This document shows positions 22,878 to 34,909 of a stretch of DNA of 64,000 nt, piece after piece. Source of the stretch: Siphonodentalium dalli. Its lineage: Eukaryota > Mollusca > Scaphopoda > Gadilida > Siphonodentaliidae. A program made the translations under genes and the position numbers. The notes beneath the pieces are model-generated. The model saw nothing but the letters and a program-made list of their open reading frames with translations, made no database searches and was not told where the DNA came from. Location of the stretch: positions 56,665,949 to 56,729,948 of the forward strand of contig CP136065.1 in the NCBI GenBank assembly GCA_032622095.1. Direction: 5' to 3'. Position 1 is the first letter of the stretch, and each line of letters begins with the position of its first letter.

Positions 22878-23195
22878 CAAAGTAATTGACCATAAAAACG
22901 GGGTGATACCCCGGTCATGACCACGGTGATACCGGTAATAAACGGTAGCTGTATCGAGGCGGTCATGGCAGTGGAATTACGGTATTGGGCGATGATACCG
23001 CGGTCTTTTAGCGGGCACCGCATTAATTTTTTTGAATACCGCAGTGATTTTCATGGTCATGGAACACTTTGAGGGGAGGTATTTACTCCCACATACGTTA
23101 ACAAGCGGTATCAGTACCGCGGTATTGGAGGATGCCGCGGTATACTACCGCAGTATTAACGGGATGACACCACGTTGCTGGTGGTCAATTACTTT
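22878..23195. repeat. palindrome island with ACCGCGGT core
   Basis: About 300 bp packed with dyads of the type TACCGCGGTA, ACCGGTA and CGGTAT-ATACCG (for example near 23011, 23116 and 23136). The edges are inverted repeats CAAAGTAATTGACCA (22878-22892) and TGGTCAATTACTTT (23182-23195). The same words form the inner part of the termini of the mariner-like MITE family F at 24074-24556. Non-coding; the frame at 23032-23484 runs through it by chance. Confidence 0.7.
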
Positions 23196-23860
23196 AAGTA
23201 TAGCGGTAACGCCGGTAAGTGTCAACATTGGTCATTATCGCTCCACTAACTTGTATCCTTTCATCGGTATGAATTCCATATCCAATTATCCACATATAAC
23301 CAACCCAACCTCTAATCCCGGTCCAATTTATTTATTTCTTTCATCGGTATATTCACGTTACGTAATATTTGATCACGTGATATTTGTACTTATATGTCTA
23401 TGGTATTACTATAGTATACTGTATACGTATATCAATTGCTATTCCTATCTATATAATCCTGGTGCCATCTATAGAGATAGATAATTTCATAACCCCCCCC
23501 CCCCCCATTTTACATCATTGCTGCTTTAGTACAGTCGCGACGCAACATCGCTCCACTAATTTATGTCAGTTCATCGGTACAAACCACTTTTTCTCCGAGT
23601 CCATATAACCAACCCAACATCTTATAGATGACTATTCTGGCACTATATAGAGATGACTAAGATTCTGACACCCCCCTATTTTATAGCCATGTTGCAACAG
23701 TAGAGTTAAGATGCATAATATGTCAACATCGGTCGTTATCGCTCTACAAATTGATATCGGTTCAACCCTTAGTTCCCTGTATCGCCCACCCCTCCCTCAG
23801 TTTATTTTTTTAGTTGTATTATAGTCTCATTACGTACACATTTTATCTTTTCTAACTTTT
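23196..23860 (+). repeat. degenerate tandem blocks
   Basis: A block GTCAACATYGGTCRTTATCGCTC with a following CATCGGTA and ATATAACCAACCCAAC recurs imperfectly near 23220, 23547 and 23720. A homopolymer C tract lies at about 23492-23506. Confidence 0.5.
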
Positions 23861-24073
23861 GCTTCAACGCGTTGAGTTCCGCTGCAGACAATATAACACT
23901 GACAACATTTTGAAATGTAAGCAGGCTTCAAACTCATCTTATCCAAGAAAAACTCTGGTTACATAAGAAATTTGTGTATAAGGTGTACGCGCATTTGTCG
24001 CGTTAAAAACAAAAGGTCCCAAGTCAAGGTCCAAATCCCCAACACACTGATGTGAGGTTTAACTCCATCTACA
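23861..24073. other. nothing recognised
   Basis: Short AT-rich spacer between repeat blocks. Confidence 0.4.
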
Positions 24074-24206
24074 TACAGTAATGTCCAAAGTAATTGATCA
24101 CTTAACCACAGCAAAATAATGGGTATTTTTTCATGATTTTAAATCCTGAAAAATTACCCATAATTCTGCTGTGGTTAAGTGGTCAATTACTTTCGGCATT
24201 ACTGTA
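24074..24206. mobile_element. MITE family F, copy 1
   Basis: 133-bp near-perfect foldback with TA at both ends: TACAGTAATGTCCAAAGTAA on the left and the inverted equivalent on the right, so the arms (with ATTGACCACTTAACCACAGC) cover almost all of it. Termini of this kind and TA borders suit a mariner/Tc1-type non-autonomous element. Confidence 0.8.
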
Positions 24207-24248
24207 ACCAATATAAGGATTTGAGGTGTAATAATAACTCAATCCTCA

Positions 24249-24381
24249 TACAGTAATGTCCAAAGTAATTGACCACTTAACCACAGCATAATTATTGGTA
24301 ATTTGTCAGGATTTTAAATGCTGAAAAAATACCCATAATTCTGCTGTGGTTAAGTGGTCAATTACTTTGGGCATTACTGTA
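24249..24381. mobile_element. MITE family F, copy 2
   Basis: Same foldback as 24074-24206, starting 175 bp later and followed by the same about 42-bp spacer (ACCAATATAAGGATTTGAGG and onward). Confidence 0.8.
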
Positions 24382-24423
24382 ACCAATATAAGGATTTGAG
24401 GTGTAATGATAACTCAATCCTCA

Positions 24424-24556
24424 TACAGTAATGTACAAAGTAATTGACCACTTAACCACAGCTGAATAATGGGTAATTTTGCAGGATTTTAAATGCTGAA
24501 AAATTACTAATAATTCTGATGTGGTTAAGTGGTCAATTACTTTGGGCATTACTGTA
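24424..24556. mobile_element. MITE family F, copy 3
   Basis: Third unit of the 175-bp array. Identical spacers between units show that the foldback plus its flank was duplicated in tandem rather than inserted three times. Confidence 0.8.
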
Positions 24557-25600
24557 ACCAATATAAGGATGTGAGGTTTAATGAGAACTCCATCCACATA
24601 ACTAATAAATATGTGTAAAAATTAAACCAAAAAAAAATATTCCATGATGGCGTCCAATATGGACTGCCTAATTCTGCTCCAAAACATGTATATTGAATAT
24701 ATGGTTGTTTATTGGGGGAAACCGATTATTTCAATGATATTTTCATTAACTGCATGGGATCCAAAACCCGACTTACGGGAGCTCGCTTCGTGCACGACTG
24801 TATCTTAAGCATATGTGCATATTTAATGAGCCAACAATTGGAATCCAAATAGAGAAGATTGGCACGTCGACCCTGCGCATAGACATCATTGATGATCTCT
24901 ATGGGAATCAAAATTGACATTTAATAGACAATTTCGATTAACCGCAATAACTTAAGGAATCTCTAATTATGATTAAGCCCAATGAGAATGCAATAAGACA
25001 TTTCTTATTACCCTTAACCCTTAACCGCAATTACTTCCCATTGCACTTTAACACAATTAATATCTCCCCCCCCCCAACAGCTTATCAATACCACTCAGGA
25101 CAGTGGGTGTTTTTCCTCAATTAATTGAATTTCTTGTTAAATCTGATTAATCCAAAATATATACTCCTTGATTTATAACGTCTTCCCTCTGTCATGACTG
25201 TGGTTCCCGCGATGACGTCACGAACCAAGGGAGATTACTTCGAGAAGCGACTGATCATAAACGTAAACAATAATATGGCTATTACTTTCAAAATATCATT
25301 AAATGTATTCACGAAAATGTTAATTGAAATAAACATGAATGCATGCTTAGAACCTTATTTGGCAACAAATAAATCAGGTAATAAACAAATAATAAGGTAG
25401 ATTATTTTCTTATTTTTGTTGGTCTTTAAGAATATGCTTCATAAATTTCCGATGAACTTTTTTTTGAATATTATTGTTAACGAAACCCCAAATATCACGA
25501 ACACATAATAAAATTGGCATAATGTCATTGACTCATTTCCTGGAAGCGTGCAGGCTTCCCGCAAATTTCGGCTCATCGCGTTACGTTAGTCGCTACGATT
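24557..25600. other. intronic, no gene seen
   Basis: AT-rich. Near 24950-25060 there are several CTTAAG/TTAACC words like those of the island at 37682-39779, in much weaker form. A poly-C tract lies near 25065. Confidence 0.4.
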
Positions 25601-26079
25601 GGACATATATGTGACCCGCCATATCAAATCCAGTCGTAAGTCGGGTTTCTTTTACCCTGTGCCAATGCATTCTCTTATATATGCGAGTCGACCATAGGTC
25701 GCCTCGCATATATAAGAGAATGCATTGGCCTAACAATTTTTTACAATTTTAATACTTTTTTCTTGTATTCTTTAACAATTTTATAATTTCACCCATACAT
25801 AGCCCCAGACAAACATGAGCAGACGACACTCTTCTATATGCTTCTTTATATGTGTGGGGCTCCCTGCAGGGTAATGGGTGTTTTTTTATTGTATGTCCTA
25901 AAAATTGTAAGAAACATTTATTTAAAAAAAATGATAAAAAATTGTTAGGCCAATGCATTCTCTTATATATGCGAGGCGACCTATGGTCGACTCGCATATA
26001 TAAGAGAATGCATTGGCACAGGGTAAAAAAAATCCCGACTTACGACTGGATTTGATATGGCGGTTCACATATGTTGTCC
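25601..26079. mobile_element. MITE family D, copy 3: 479-bp composite palindrome
   Basis: Outer arms of about 50 bp (GGACATATATGTGACCCGCC, then ATATCAAATCCAGTCGTAAG) are mirrored almost perfectly at the right end. Inside are two hairpins (about 25662-25729 and 25952-26020) with GCATTCTCTTATATATGCGA arms, arranged in opposite orientation around an AT-rich centre. Unlike other D copies it is not bounded by TTAACCCTT. Confidence 0.85.
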
Positions 26080-28089
26080 ATGTAGACTACTAATAGTGAG
26101 TTCTCATTGGCGCTACTGACCGTGGAATCCAGTGGCTCGGGAAGGTGGAATCCCGTGGTTCGGGGAATAGAAAGTCAACAACAAGTAATCAGACCCACTA
26201 TTTATATGTGGGAGGGTAGTTAACTTAGACTGAAGTCCCTGGACAAAGCCATAAGTGATGTATATGTTAAGATGATATTATATTTCTTGAAATGTGGTTG
26301 GCTGGTTGATTGCTGTTATGATTGTTGTTGTTATTTCAGCCAAACCTTGGCTGTTTATTTCACAGGAGTTTCTGGGATAACCTGTGTGTCGGCTCAGAAC
26401 AGGCGTGCCAATTGAGGAGAACACGCGAAGGATTTGTGTAAATGTTAGCCCAAACGACATTTCGAAGTAACGACTGCTTTGTTGTTTATTTCGAGGAATA
26501 ATACCGCATCATATGAATTCAGCCCAAATATATTGACAGGTGTCAAGGGTCAAACTCAAAACTGAGCAATAAAAAACTAATATTAATAAATACCGAGTAT
26601 ATTTAATTTAACGCCAATGGGTCGTTTATGTGCGTTCAAGAGTGTATTTATGCCTAAAGCAAAGTGAAATAACGATCTTAAAATGAATTGGCCGGTATAT
26701 TGTATTAGTTATCAGGGTTACCAGGGTCGTGGTTGCATAAATTACAATATAGTTTATGTTTATGCTAAGATAACTTGATCGGTATTGAGGTTAACACATG
26801 TCCCATATATGGACATTCCAAATATGGAAAGTGACGTGCGCAAAATATAGCTGTGCATCGATATCGGTTATCTGGGTCAGATATATTTATAGCGTCGAAG
26901 CGAAGAAATGTCAAATTCCTTGTCTGGATACGCGTCTTATTCTCACGTATACCGTGTTTATATCGGTTTTATTCTATGTGTTGTTGTGTATTGTATTACT
27001 TTGATCAAGGTTGCGCTTTTGTTATTCTCACAAAAGGTAAATTTGATGCGTGTTTACATTTCAAAATTCCGTCGGCCATGTATAGTAACACTGAATTCCA
27101 CATTCCTGAATTACGAGACTAATTTATCGAATGAGGTCAATTTTTCGCATAAAACAAGACACGTATATGTTATTCTGCACCATTCTGTCGAGTGCCGAAT
27201 CTCATTTCGCATTATTTTCGTTTTTATCGAAAAATAATCGTTCTCTAGCTATGCCTATGGCCCATGTAAATTTTTTCAACCAAAAAAAATTCATTGTTTT
27301 GCCAATTTCAAGCTAGTTGATAGCATGGTCATGGTATAATTTGGCCTAGCGAGTGTCGGTAGACGTTTCTTGAGTGTGCACAACAAATTTTGGTCCCAAC
27401 GAAGCAGGCTAAAATCGTGAAATTTGTCAATATTACTTTGCGAGGGAAGAAAATATTCATTTAAACTTCCAAAATTGGTTGAAATATGCTCAACAACATT
27501 CAGTTGAATGGTGACATTATTTATAGTCACCGACTAACTTCCACGATGAATCAAATTTGTTTTTATTGGTGACAATTATGTCGCGAGAGATAAAAATGTA
27601 AATTTTTTAAAGAAAATGTTAAATTTTAGCTCATTTTAAGACTTTAGTTGCTTGTAGATCGGTGTTAATTATCTTTGTCAATGATGTCATGTCACGCTTG
27701 TTAATAATTCATTTGTTCGGAAATACTTATTGGGGGTCGAAATGTATAAAATTTAACTACCACCACTTCCAAAAACAACACCGATAAACAATAACACTAT
27801 TTGTTCCATGCAATGGAAATGGCTATTTATTGTCCTGATATCAGTGATATAAATGAATGCCTAAAATTAGTATTATCCTGAAATAAATTTATGCCACTTT
27901 GGCGAACATGGGAACCACGGTACAATTTATGCCATTTAGGCACACTTCAGAGTGAAATCAGGGCTTATATTTCGGCGAGAATCCAAATCTAGATTCTCAT
28001 AAATATTCTCGCAAATTACCCTGGATTCTCGTGAAAAAGTATATATGAATTCTCGCAAAATCAGATGAAATATATGCCCTGGAAATATA
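26080..28089. other. intronic, no gene seen
   Basis: Several overlapping frames (26798-27316) are hydrophobic and AT-driven and have no recognised domain or splice support. Confidence 0.4.
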
Positions 28090-29035
28090 GCAAATCGTTT
28101 AATGCTTGAGAATTTTGGTTTTCGGAGATTTATATATATGCTTCAAGACATATTATGGACTTGTTATGGACTTTTTCGGGTGCGAGAAATTGATAAGTTA
28201 GTGCTCAGGCACTTTGCCAACCTGGGGAATGTTATCATTCTACTAACATCACTGAAAATTTCCAAAAAAATCTGCCACACCACTTCATAGAGAACATCGT
28301 CTGAACTACTCCATATTGTAAATATTTACATCTCGATTCGGGGCGCAACTATCGGCTATAATTAAACAAAAATGATTTTGCCATCTAGAGTCATTGCATT
28401 TAACTAATATATAAGAATGATGTTGTGTATCATCCATTTGGATTAATATTCGTAACGAATAACTACTTTGAGAAAGATTATTCTTAATTTCTATTCGATC
28501 ACTCTGCCCGGTGTCTGCCGGAGTGTTTCACATCACTTTAATCAAGGAAGACTGTTCAGAAAAACTGCATTTCAAGAAATCGTTTAATGCTTTAGAATTT
28601 TGGTTTTCGGAGATTTATATATATGCTTAAAGACATATTATGGACTTGTTATGGACTTTTTCGGGTGCGAGAAATTGATAAGTTAGTGCTCAGGCACTTT
28701 GCCAACCTGGGAATGTTATCATTCTACTAAAATCAACACTGAAAATTTCCACAAAAATCTACCACCCCACTTCATCGTCTGAACTACTCCAAATTGTAAA
28801 TATTTACATCTCGATTCGGGGCGCAACTATCGGCTATAATTAAAAAAAATGATTTCGCCTTCGAGAGTCATTGCATTTAACTAATATATAAGAATGACGT
28901 TGTGTATCATCCATTTGGATTAATATTCGTAACAAATAACTACTTTGAGAAAGATTATTCTTAATTTCTATTTGATCACTCTGCCCGTTATCTGCCGGAG
29001 TGTTTCACATCACTTTAATCAAGGAAGACTGCATT
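28090..29035 (+). repeat. two tandem copies of an about 486-bp unit
   Basis: Each begins at AATCGTTTAATGCTTKAGAA (28092 and 28578) and includes TCGGGTGCGAGAAATTGATA, CTCGATTCGGGGCGCAACTA and a GTGTTTCACATCACTTTAAT tail. Few substitutions and small indels. Confidence 0.85.
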
Positions 29036-29095
29036 TCAAGATCACCAAACAACTTTCCTTTTTAGGGCCACCACATCTTTCCAAAGATGTACTTC

Positions 29096-29400
29096 TTCCA
29101 TTTTGCTATCAAAGACCGAAAAATGTCGTTAAACTACAGATCCAAATACCCACTAAGGGCCCCTATATCTTGAAATATTAAAGACCGAGAATGTCGTTAA
29201 ACTATAAAGACCGAAAAATGTCGTTAAACTAGAGATCCAAATACCCCCTATATCTTGAGATATTATAAAGACCGAAAAATGTCATTAAACTATTAAAGAC
29301 CGAAAAATGTCGTTAAACTAGAGATCCAAACATCCCCATCCCCTATTTTTTTTAGACAATTAAGAACGAAATATGTCGTTACACCATTAATAGATAATTT
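29096..29400 (+). repeat. AAAGACCGAAAAATGTCGTT tandem repeat
   Basis: The word AAAGACCGAAAAATGTCGTT with AAACTA, and AGAGATCCAAATACCCC blocks, recurs about six times with variable spacing. Confidence 0.75.
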
Positions 29401-29623
29401 GTGTTTATGAAAGTCTGGCACCCATTAGCAGTTTGTTTTCAGTACATTTTAATATTCATTGGAACGTAAACAATTATTCGCTGCCTTTCGTTACTGGTTT
29501 CCTCGACTCAAATATTTCTCACTGCTCAATACTTATAATTAAAAAAAATGTTCTGTGTTTTGTGTCACTTCTTAATAGCATTATGTATTCTGCTATTGAC
29601 AAGAAACAAAGTTGCAGTATACT

Positions 29624-30123
29624 TTAAAGGTATACGGAAGGCCTTGGTGGGTATCCTGTGAACAGATTTCCACCTGTCAAAAACCGCTACAAACGAAAAT
29701 AATATTCAAATATAGACATACTTTGTTAATATACAAATGAGAAATATCTCATAAACAGTATGTTATTGTCGTAAATTTGACGATTGTTATGTAAACAAAG
29801 CATAAAAAGTTACTTTCTTGGTGTTTCTTTATATTATGATGGTAAACATAAAGAGCGTTCTTTGTTGCTCAATTCCTTATTTGGAAATAATAAAGAGCGT
29901 TTATACCATTTATGTGTGATTAGCCAGTAGCATTGTGGTGCCTTCTATAACAAAATCAGACTCTCTTTTAGGTAAAATTTAGTAGGTCTTTATGTGAGCA
30001 TGAGGTTTACGCGATAGTGATCGTATATTTGAACCAAAATGTATGCGTTTTAATATTTTTCTGTTTACGGTGTTTGGAACAAATATGAATATTTTCGACA
30101 ACTAAGCCCCCTCGTCCCTTTAA
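29624..30123 (+). mobile_element. MITE family A, diverged copy
   Basis: 500 bp with TTAA at both ends. The left end TTAAAGGTATACGGAAGGCC and the right end are worn, but internal words (CATAAAGAGCGTTCTTTGTT, TTTACGCGATAG) are kept. Confidence 0.8.
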
Positions 30124-31136
30124 TATAATTAATATAACATCCCTCATCCAATAATCTCCAAATTGAATATCTAATTTCAATCCTAGTTACACGTCACGCC
30201 GCCCCTCATCATTTGCCAATTGTACACCCTTTTTTGCCGCTGCTGCAACTGTTCAATTTCTTTAAAAATTATTGAAAAAATGGCCCTCCCGCCCGCCGAC
30301 ATTTACTTCTGATTTTTTGTTATCATCGGTCCGCACCAAAATTGAGCACACGTCCCTATATAATATACCTATTTAAACCGAGTATACACGGTGGTGTAAT
30401 AGATCAACCGTTAATTTAACCGTTTAGGTAGCATATTACCACGTATACGTTATCACGACAAATCCCTGCTGATCTGTTATTAATGAACCAAACACTTAAC
30501 ATGTCAACACACTCTGGCCCGCCAATGCTACAGTGTATACACGTAACGGGGCAAATATGCACATTATATTGGCAGCTAACGAGAGCATTCATCATGGGCA
30601 ATCTGCTCACCCCTTTTAGCCGATACGATAGAAACTAAACGATTTGTTACTTCTAATTACCCGTACTTAATTACACTACTTGCGTGTTAATAAAGTACGA
30701 CCCCATTACCACTAAAGGTGAAACATGGGATTTAGAACATTAATATTCACTCTTACATAGTTCCACATTCAAGGTGTAATCGTATGTCAGTTGTAACGTT
30801 GTGAAACTGCAACCGAACTGAATTATTCTATGCTAAATAGTTCATGGCTGACCTGATGCATGCATCTTAGTTTTCTTGTTATGCGTGTCGGTGCCTCACT
30901 GTGCTCTCTTGGAGGTGATTGAGGTATGTGTTCACTGCTGGTTCGAGCGGTAACAAAATATATCTAGTCTGTTCGCATAGATGTTACTTTGCGTAAGATG
31001 CTGGTAGTTCACAGTAAAGCAGTTTTCTGGCTGTGGCTAATAGAAATTGTTGTTGGCAAGTTGGCCGGCTTCTTTTTATTGTTCTTACTGACAGCACCTG
31101 CCAATTGTGCATCTTGTTGTTGCCATTTTGTTAATA
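30124..31136. other. intronic, no gene seen
   Basis: No exon recognised. The frame at 30989-31381 starts here and runs into the GAT repeat; see rejected items. Confidence 0.4.
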
Positions 31137-31362
31137 ATGGTGATGATAATGGTGACGATGATGACGATGATGATGATGATGATGATGGTTATGATGGTCA
31201 ATATGATGCTGATGATGATGCTGCTGCTGATGATGATGATGGTGATGATGATGATGATGATGACGATGGTAATGATAGTGATGATGATGATGATGGTGAT
31301 GATGATGACGATGATACCGATGGTAATGATGGTGACGATGATGACGACGACGACGACGTTGT
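31137..31362 (+). repeat. GAT/GAC trinucleotide microsatellite
   Basis: About 225 bp of GAT units with interspersed GAC, GGT and GCT. It ends about 85 bp upstream of the acceptor of exon C of gene 2. Confidence 0.95.
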
Positions 31363-31446
31363 TGTTGCAGATTTATTGTAACAGTGTACGTTGTAGTGCA
31401 GCTATTTTGTATTTATTGTTTTATTGTGTTGGTTTGAATATTATAG

Positions 31447-32175
31447 GTTGGAAGCCGCAGATGCCATGACCTTGACGAGACTGAGTGCATTATTGACCAG
31501 CTTGGTTCACATCCGGACGGACACCAACATAATTACTACACAACAAGTGACTACAAAGAGATTATTGAGTATGCCGCCGAGCGTCATATCGAAGTTATAC
31601 CGGAACTGGATATGCCTGCGCACATGCACGCAGCCATTAAGTCAATGGAAGCCAGACGCCGGAAGTTCGAAAACGCGGGAAAATTTCAAAAGGCAGAGGA
31701 GCATGCTCTTTATGACAAAGAAGACAAATCAGAATATTTATCGGTACAGCTATTTACAGACAATACCATAAATCCATGTTTAAAATCAACATACACATTC
31801 ATTGAAATGGTTATTACCACGCTGAAAGAACTACATCGTGACACTAACCCTCTGAAAACTTACCATTTTGGTGGAGATGAGATGCCGTCAGGGACGTGGG
31901 TTAATTCCACCCATTGTCAGCGTTTATTGAATAGCACAAGGTCAATGAGGACATTCGGCGATTTGAAGGAATATTTCGCAGAAAATGTTGCGGAAATTTC
32001 AAAAAACGCTGGTTTGGACGTAGCTGCTTGGGAGGACGGTATAACGAACACAGAGAGGGATGTTTTCCAGCGGGAATTTTTCCCGAACAAAAACGTGTAT
32101 GGATTTGCATGGAATAACGTTTGGGAGTGGGGAGCATCGGATAGAGCGCATCGATTGGCTAATGCTGGGTTCAAG
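31447..32175 (+). CDS. gene 2 exon C: GH20 catalytic exon
   Basis: 243 codons, phase 0 at both ends; acceptor TATTATAG, donor AAG/GTGAGT. It begins VGSRRCHDLDETEC, a conserved start for this exon. IEVIPELDMPAHMHAAIKSM is the strand with the conserved Asp and His. HFGGDEMP at 31864-31887 holds the catalytic pair (Asp 31876-31878, Glu 31879-31881; about residues 505-506 of the visible protein). AAWEDGI and FAWNNVWEWG supply the active-site Trp residues. Two frames on the opposite strand and one in +2 are shadows. Confidence 0.95.
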
Positions 32176-32887
32176 GTGAGTCCCAAAACTGTTCTGTAAA
32201 CACTCACACTGTATGTTGTACATTATATATACCATCTGAATTAGCGTCTGTTTGCGGTAACTAATACCCTTCGCGCGTAGCTCAACTCCTCTCTGTCTCA
32301 ATCGTTGAGTCTTGTCAACATGACGTGGTTATATTTCTGCCACCTTGGAATGTTCTGATGATTTGGCCCCGATGTTGGTTGAATAATCAAAATATGTCGA
32401 CTCGCGTTGCATGAGGCTTTGGTGATATGTCTGAGGTTAAGCGCTCTACAAGCACGAACAAACCACATAAATGTTGAAAAACTTATATGCTTATATTCCA
32501 TTCGTAAATCTCCTCTCAATAAAATCTCTAAAATTTTAGCTATATCAGAATCCTTATTTGCAAATAAATTCCGAATCCAACTTAAGATTTTGACTTTTGT
32601 TTGCACTTATTGGCTAAATATCCCTGCAAATAAAGCACCTATTTTGCCTGGCGTCTGCTGCTGTGTCTGCACACCCATACCTTTCCATCCATCGATTTCA
32701 ATGTACACCTTCAGAACTAATGAGAGTTATAACTTAATACCCAAAGATTGTTAACAAATGGTTCCACTTTTATTTCTAAATTTGTCTACTACTTTACAAT
32801 TTTGGGCGAACTGAAATTGTAATAGAAACATAAAATGCAGCAAATAAATAACTTACATTCTAGTTATGATTGGATCACTTATTTCAG
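32176..32887 (+). other. gene 2 intron C-D
   Basis: 712 bp, GT-AG. A frame of 115 aa at 32407-32754 and its antisense are AT-rich and unsupported. Nothing else was recognised. Confidence 0.8.
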
Positions 32888-33128
32888 ACAATTTTGGCAC
32901 CTGCAACTCACCTCTACTTTGACATGAGATACGAGCCCGACCCAATGGAACCTGGTTTCGTTTGGTCAACAAGCTTCAGCAGCACAGAGAAAGTCTTCAG
33001 CTTCATGCCAGACGACCTGTATGCCAACGTGGCTTCTGATGTGCGTGGTGGCAACCTTGCTGCTGCTGACATATGCGGTTCTGACGGTTCCCGATGTGAA
33101 AAACTCGATAAACCAGAAAACATAATAG
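32888..33128 (+). CDS. gene 2 exon D
   Basis: 80 codons plus one base; acceptor TTATTTCAG, donor ATAG/GTAACT. LYFDMRYEPDPMEPGFVWST matches the chitobiase segment that carries the active-site Tyr and a Trp of the sugar pocket. It ends PENIIG, with Gly split over the junction. The upstream in-frame ATG at 32870 is intronic. Confidence 0.93.
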
Positions 33129-34662
33129 GTAACTGTTCATCGTAAGCGCAAAAAACTCCTCGGAAAATTTGATTAATTGCTTTACTAAAAATAGTTGTGC
33201 CATATATAGATGATCTAGAATGAGTCCGCAGTTTATAACGGTATTTACAAAACGAGTCCAGTAAATTGAACGTGAAACTAAAATCTGCTTCCATAAGGCA
33301 TGCGATGACGTTTCACGTAACTATGCGTTGTTTGCCCGCATAAAGAAATAGTCCCATATAAATTAAGTCTCTTTGACTTATTTAATGGCGTATATTTAAT
33401 GAAATAACTTTTCAAACTGTTCATGCATTAGAGACGACAACCCGGAAGTCAAAGGTCACCTGGCACTATTTCCTCTTGTGAAACGAACGTTTAATATCAC
33501 AATTTACAGAATGGGTTTATTGAATGGAATAAGTTTAAGATTATGTAATAATTATATATTCAGGAACATCCATGCGGCCTTGAAAATCTAATTCTATATT
33601 GTGGTAGATTTGGCAGTGGAATTTCTATGTGAACACATTATGCTCAAAATAATTGGAATCCAAGTCTTTGTCACTTTTTAATAAATGTAGCAGGCTCGTT
33701 TCTCCGAAAGGGAGTTGTGAATCTGGTGGGTGTATTTGAATCCGAATTATTGTGTTTGTTTGTGAACGGTAGACCAACAAAACGTGATATGTAGTCGACG
33801 ATTCGCCGCGACCACTGATAACACGCCAAATTAAGAACAGGCTAAAATGACCGGTTTTCGGAGATGTGACGGTGTTCCTAGAACAGATCGTTCTCGGCGT
33901 CCGGTCAGTGACCCGCGTGCGCAAACACCAGGGTACATTCAAACCGCGATGTTGGTTGTTCGCGTTCGGTGGCTAATTACCGAGACAGGACATATTCTTG
34001 ACGATTACAACACCAAGACTTGACCTGACAATGGCTCGGAGTGAGAATCCTCACGCTTGAACATGTCCCTCCTTGGTTCTTTGTTTAACTGTTCTCGGTG
34101 TTAGTGTGAACATATGTAATTGCATGATAAACATACATGTAGCCAAATGATTGAGACACAACTATTTCAAATTACAGAAGGTCTCACTCCCAACAAAAAT
34201 TGTCACACAAAAATAACATAATACATATATATATTACACACAAATATACTGAAAATGTACATGGACACTACCGTAACATACAAATGCAATAATCTTGGCT
34301 TTATATTTATTTCAGGATGTGGTATATCTCTATAAGTTGGTGCGAATTTGTGGTTGATATTCTTTGTCGATTCTTATAATTATATTCGCAAGCGGTTTTA
34401 AATATAACTGATAACATATAATATGATTTACTCTAGTTTTGCATAATTGGAATTATTATGCTGTTTTAGCTACTACTGGTCGAAGCGTGATGTTGAAGCT
34501 ATTATGATTGTACAGTCGCGGTGTTTGAACTGTCATTTGTGCGGTTTACGTCATGATAATCTACCGTTGGCGAACACAACGCGGATTTGACTACACAAAT
34601 TGATTAGGAATTTAGACAACATAACCACGTATTGACTTTCTGTACTATTTTTAACCTTCCAG
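33129..34662 (+). other. gene 2 intron D-E
   Basis: 1534 bp, GT-AG. Frames on the minus strand have no domain. No repeat family was recognised. Confidence 0.75.
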
Positions 34663-34909
34663 GCATACAGGGTAACCTCTGGACGGAAACTGTCCGGACG
34701 TCCGACAGAATGGATTTCATGATCTTCCCGCGGTTGTTGGCGTTAGCAGAGCGGGCCTGGCACAAAGCGTCATGGGAAAACAACCATGTATTCAAGCAGT
34801 CTGAGAAACTAGATGATTGGAATCGGTTCTCAAATATACTAGGGTACAAGGAACTTGACCGGCTAGAGAAATTGGGCGTCCAGTACAGAGTACCTCCTCC
34901 GGGAGCCAG
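34663..34909 (+). CDS. gene 2 exon E
   Basis: 81 codons with two bases at each end; acceptor TTAACCTTCCAG, donor GCCAG/GTACGT. GIQGNLWTETVR carries the Trp and Glu that contact the N-acetyl sugar in this family. PRLLALAERAWHKASWE and YKELDRLEKLGVQYRVPPPG complete the barrel. Translation beyond 34909 is intron read-through. Confidence 0.95.

Larger units (their letters stand above)
20205..31446 (+). other. gene 2 intron B-C (11.2 kb)
   Basis: Inferred from exons B and C, which join at phase 0 between LEELTD and VGSRRC. The intron carries the ACCGCGGT island, the triplicated mariner-like MITE, a 479-bp family D element, two tandem duplications, a family A MITE and a GAT microsatellite, annotated separately. 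No exon was recognised inside. Confidence 0.85.

Noticed and set aside
26798-27316. Several overlapping frames with hydrophobic segments
   Set aside because: AT-driven composition, three frames open at once, no domain, no splice context.
30989-31381. A 130-residue frame with a hydrophobic N-terminus and a long Asp run
   Set aside because: The Asp run is the GAT microsatellite read in one frame (Met run in another). It lies in the gene 2 intron just before exon C, with no domain or splice support.
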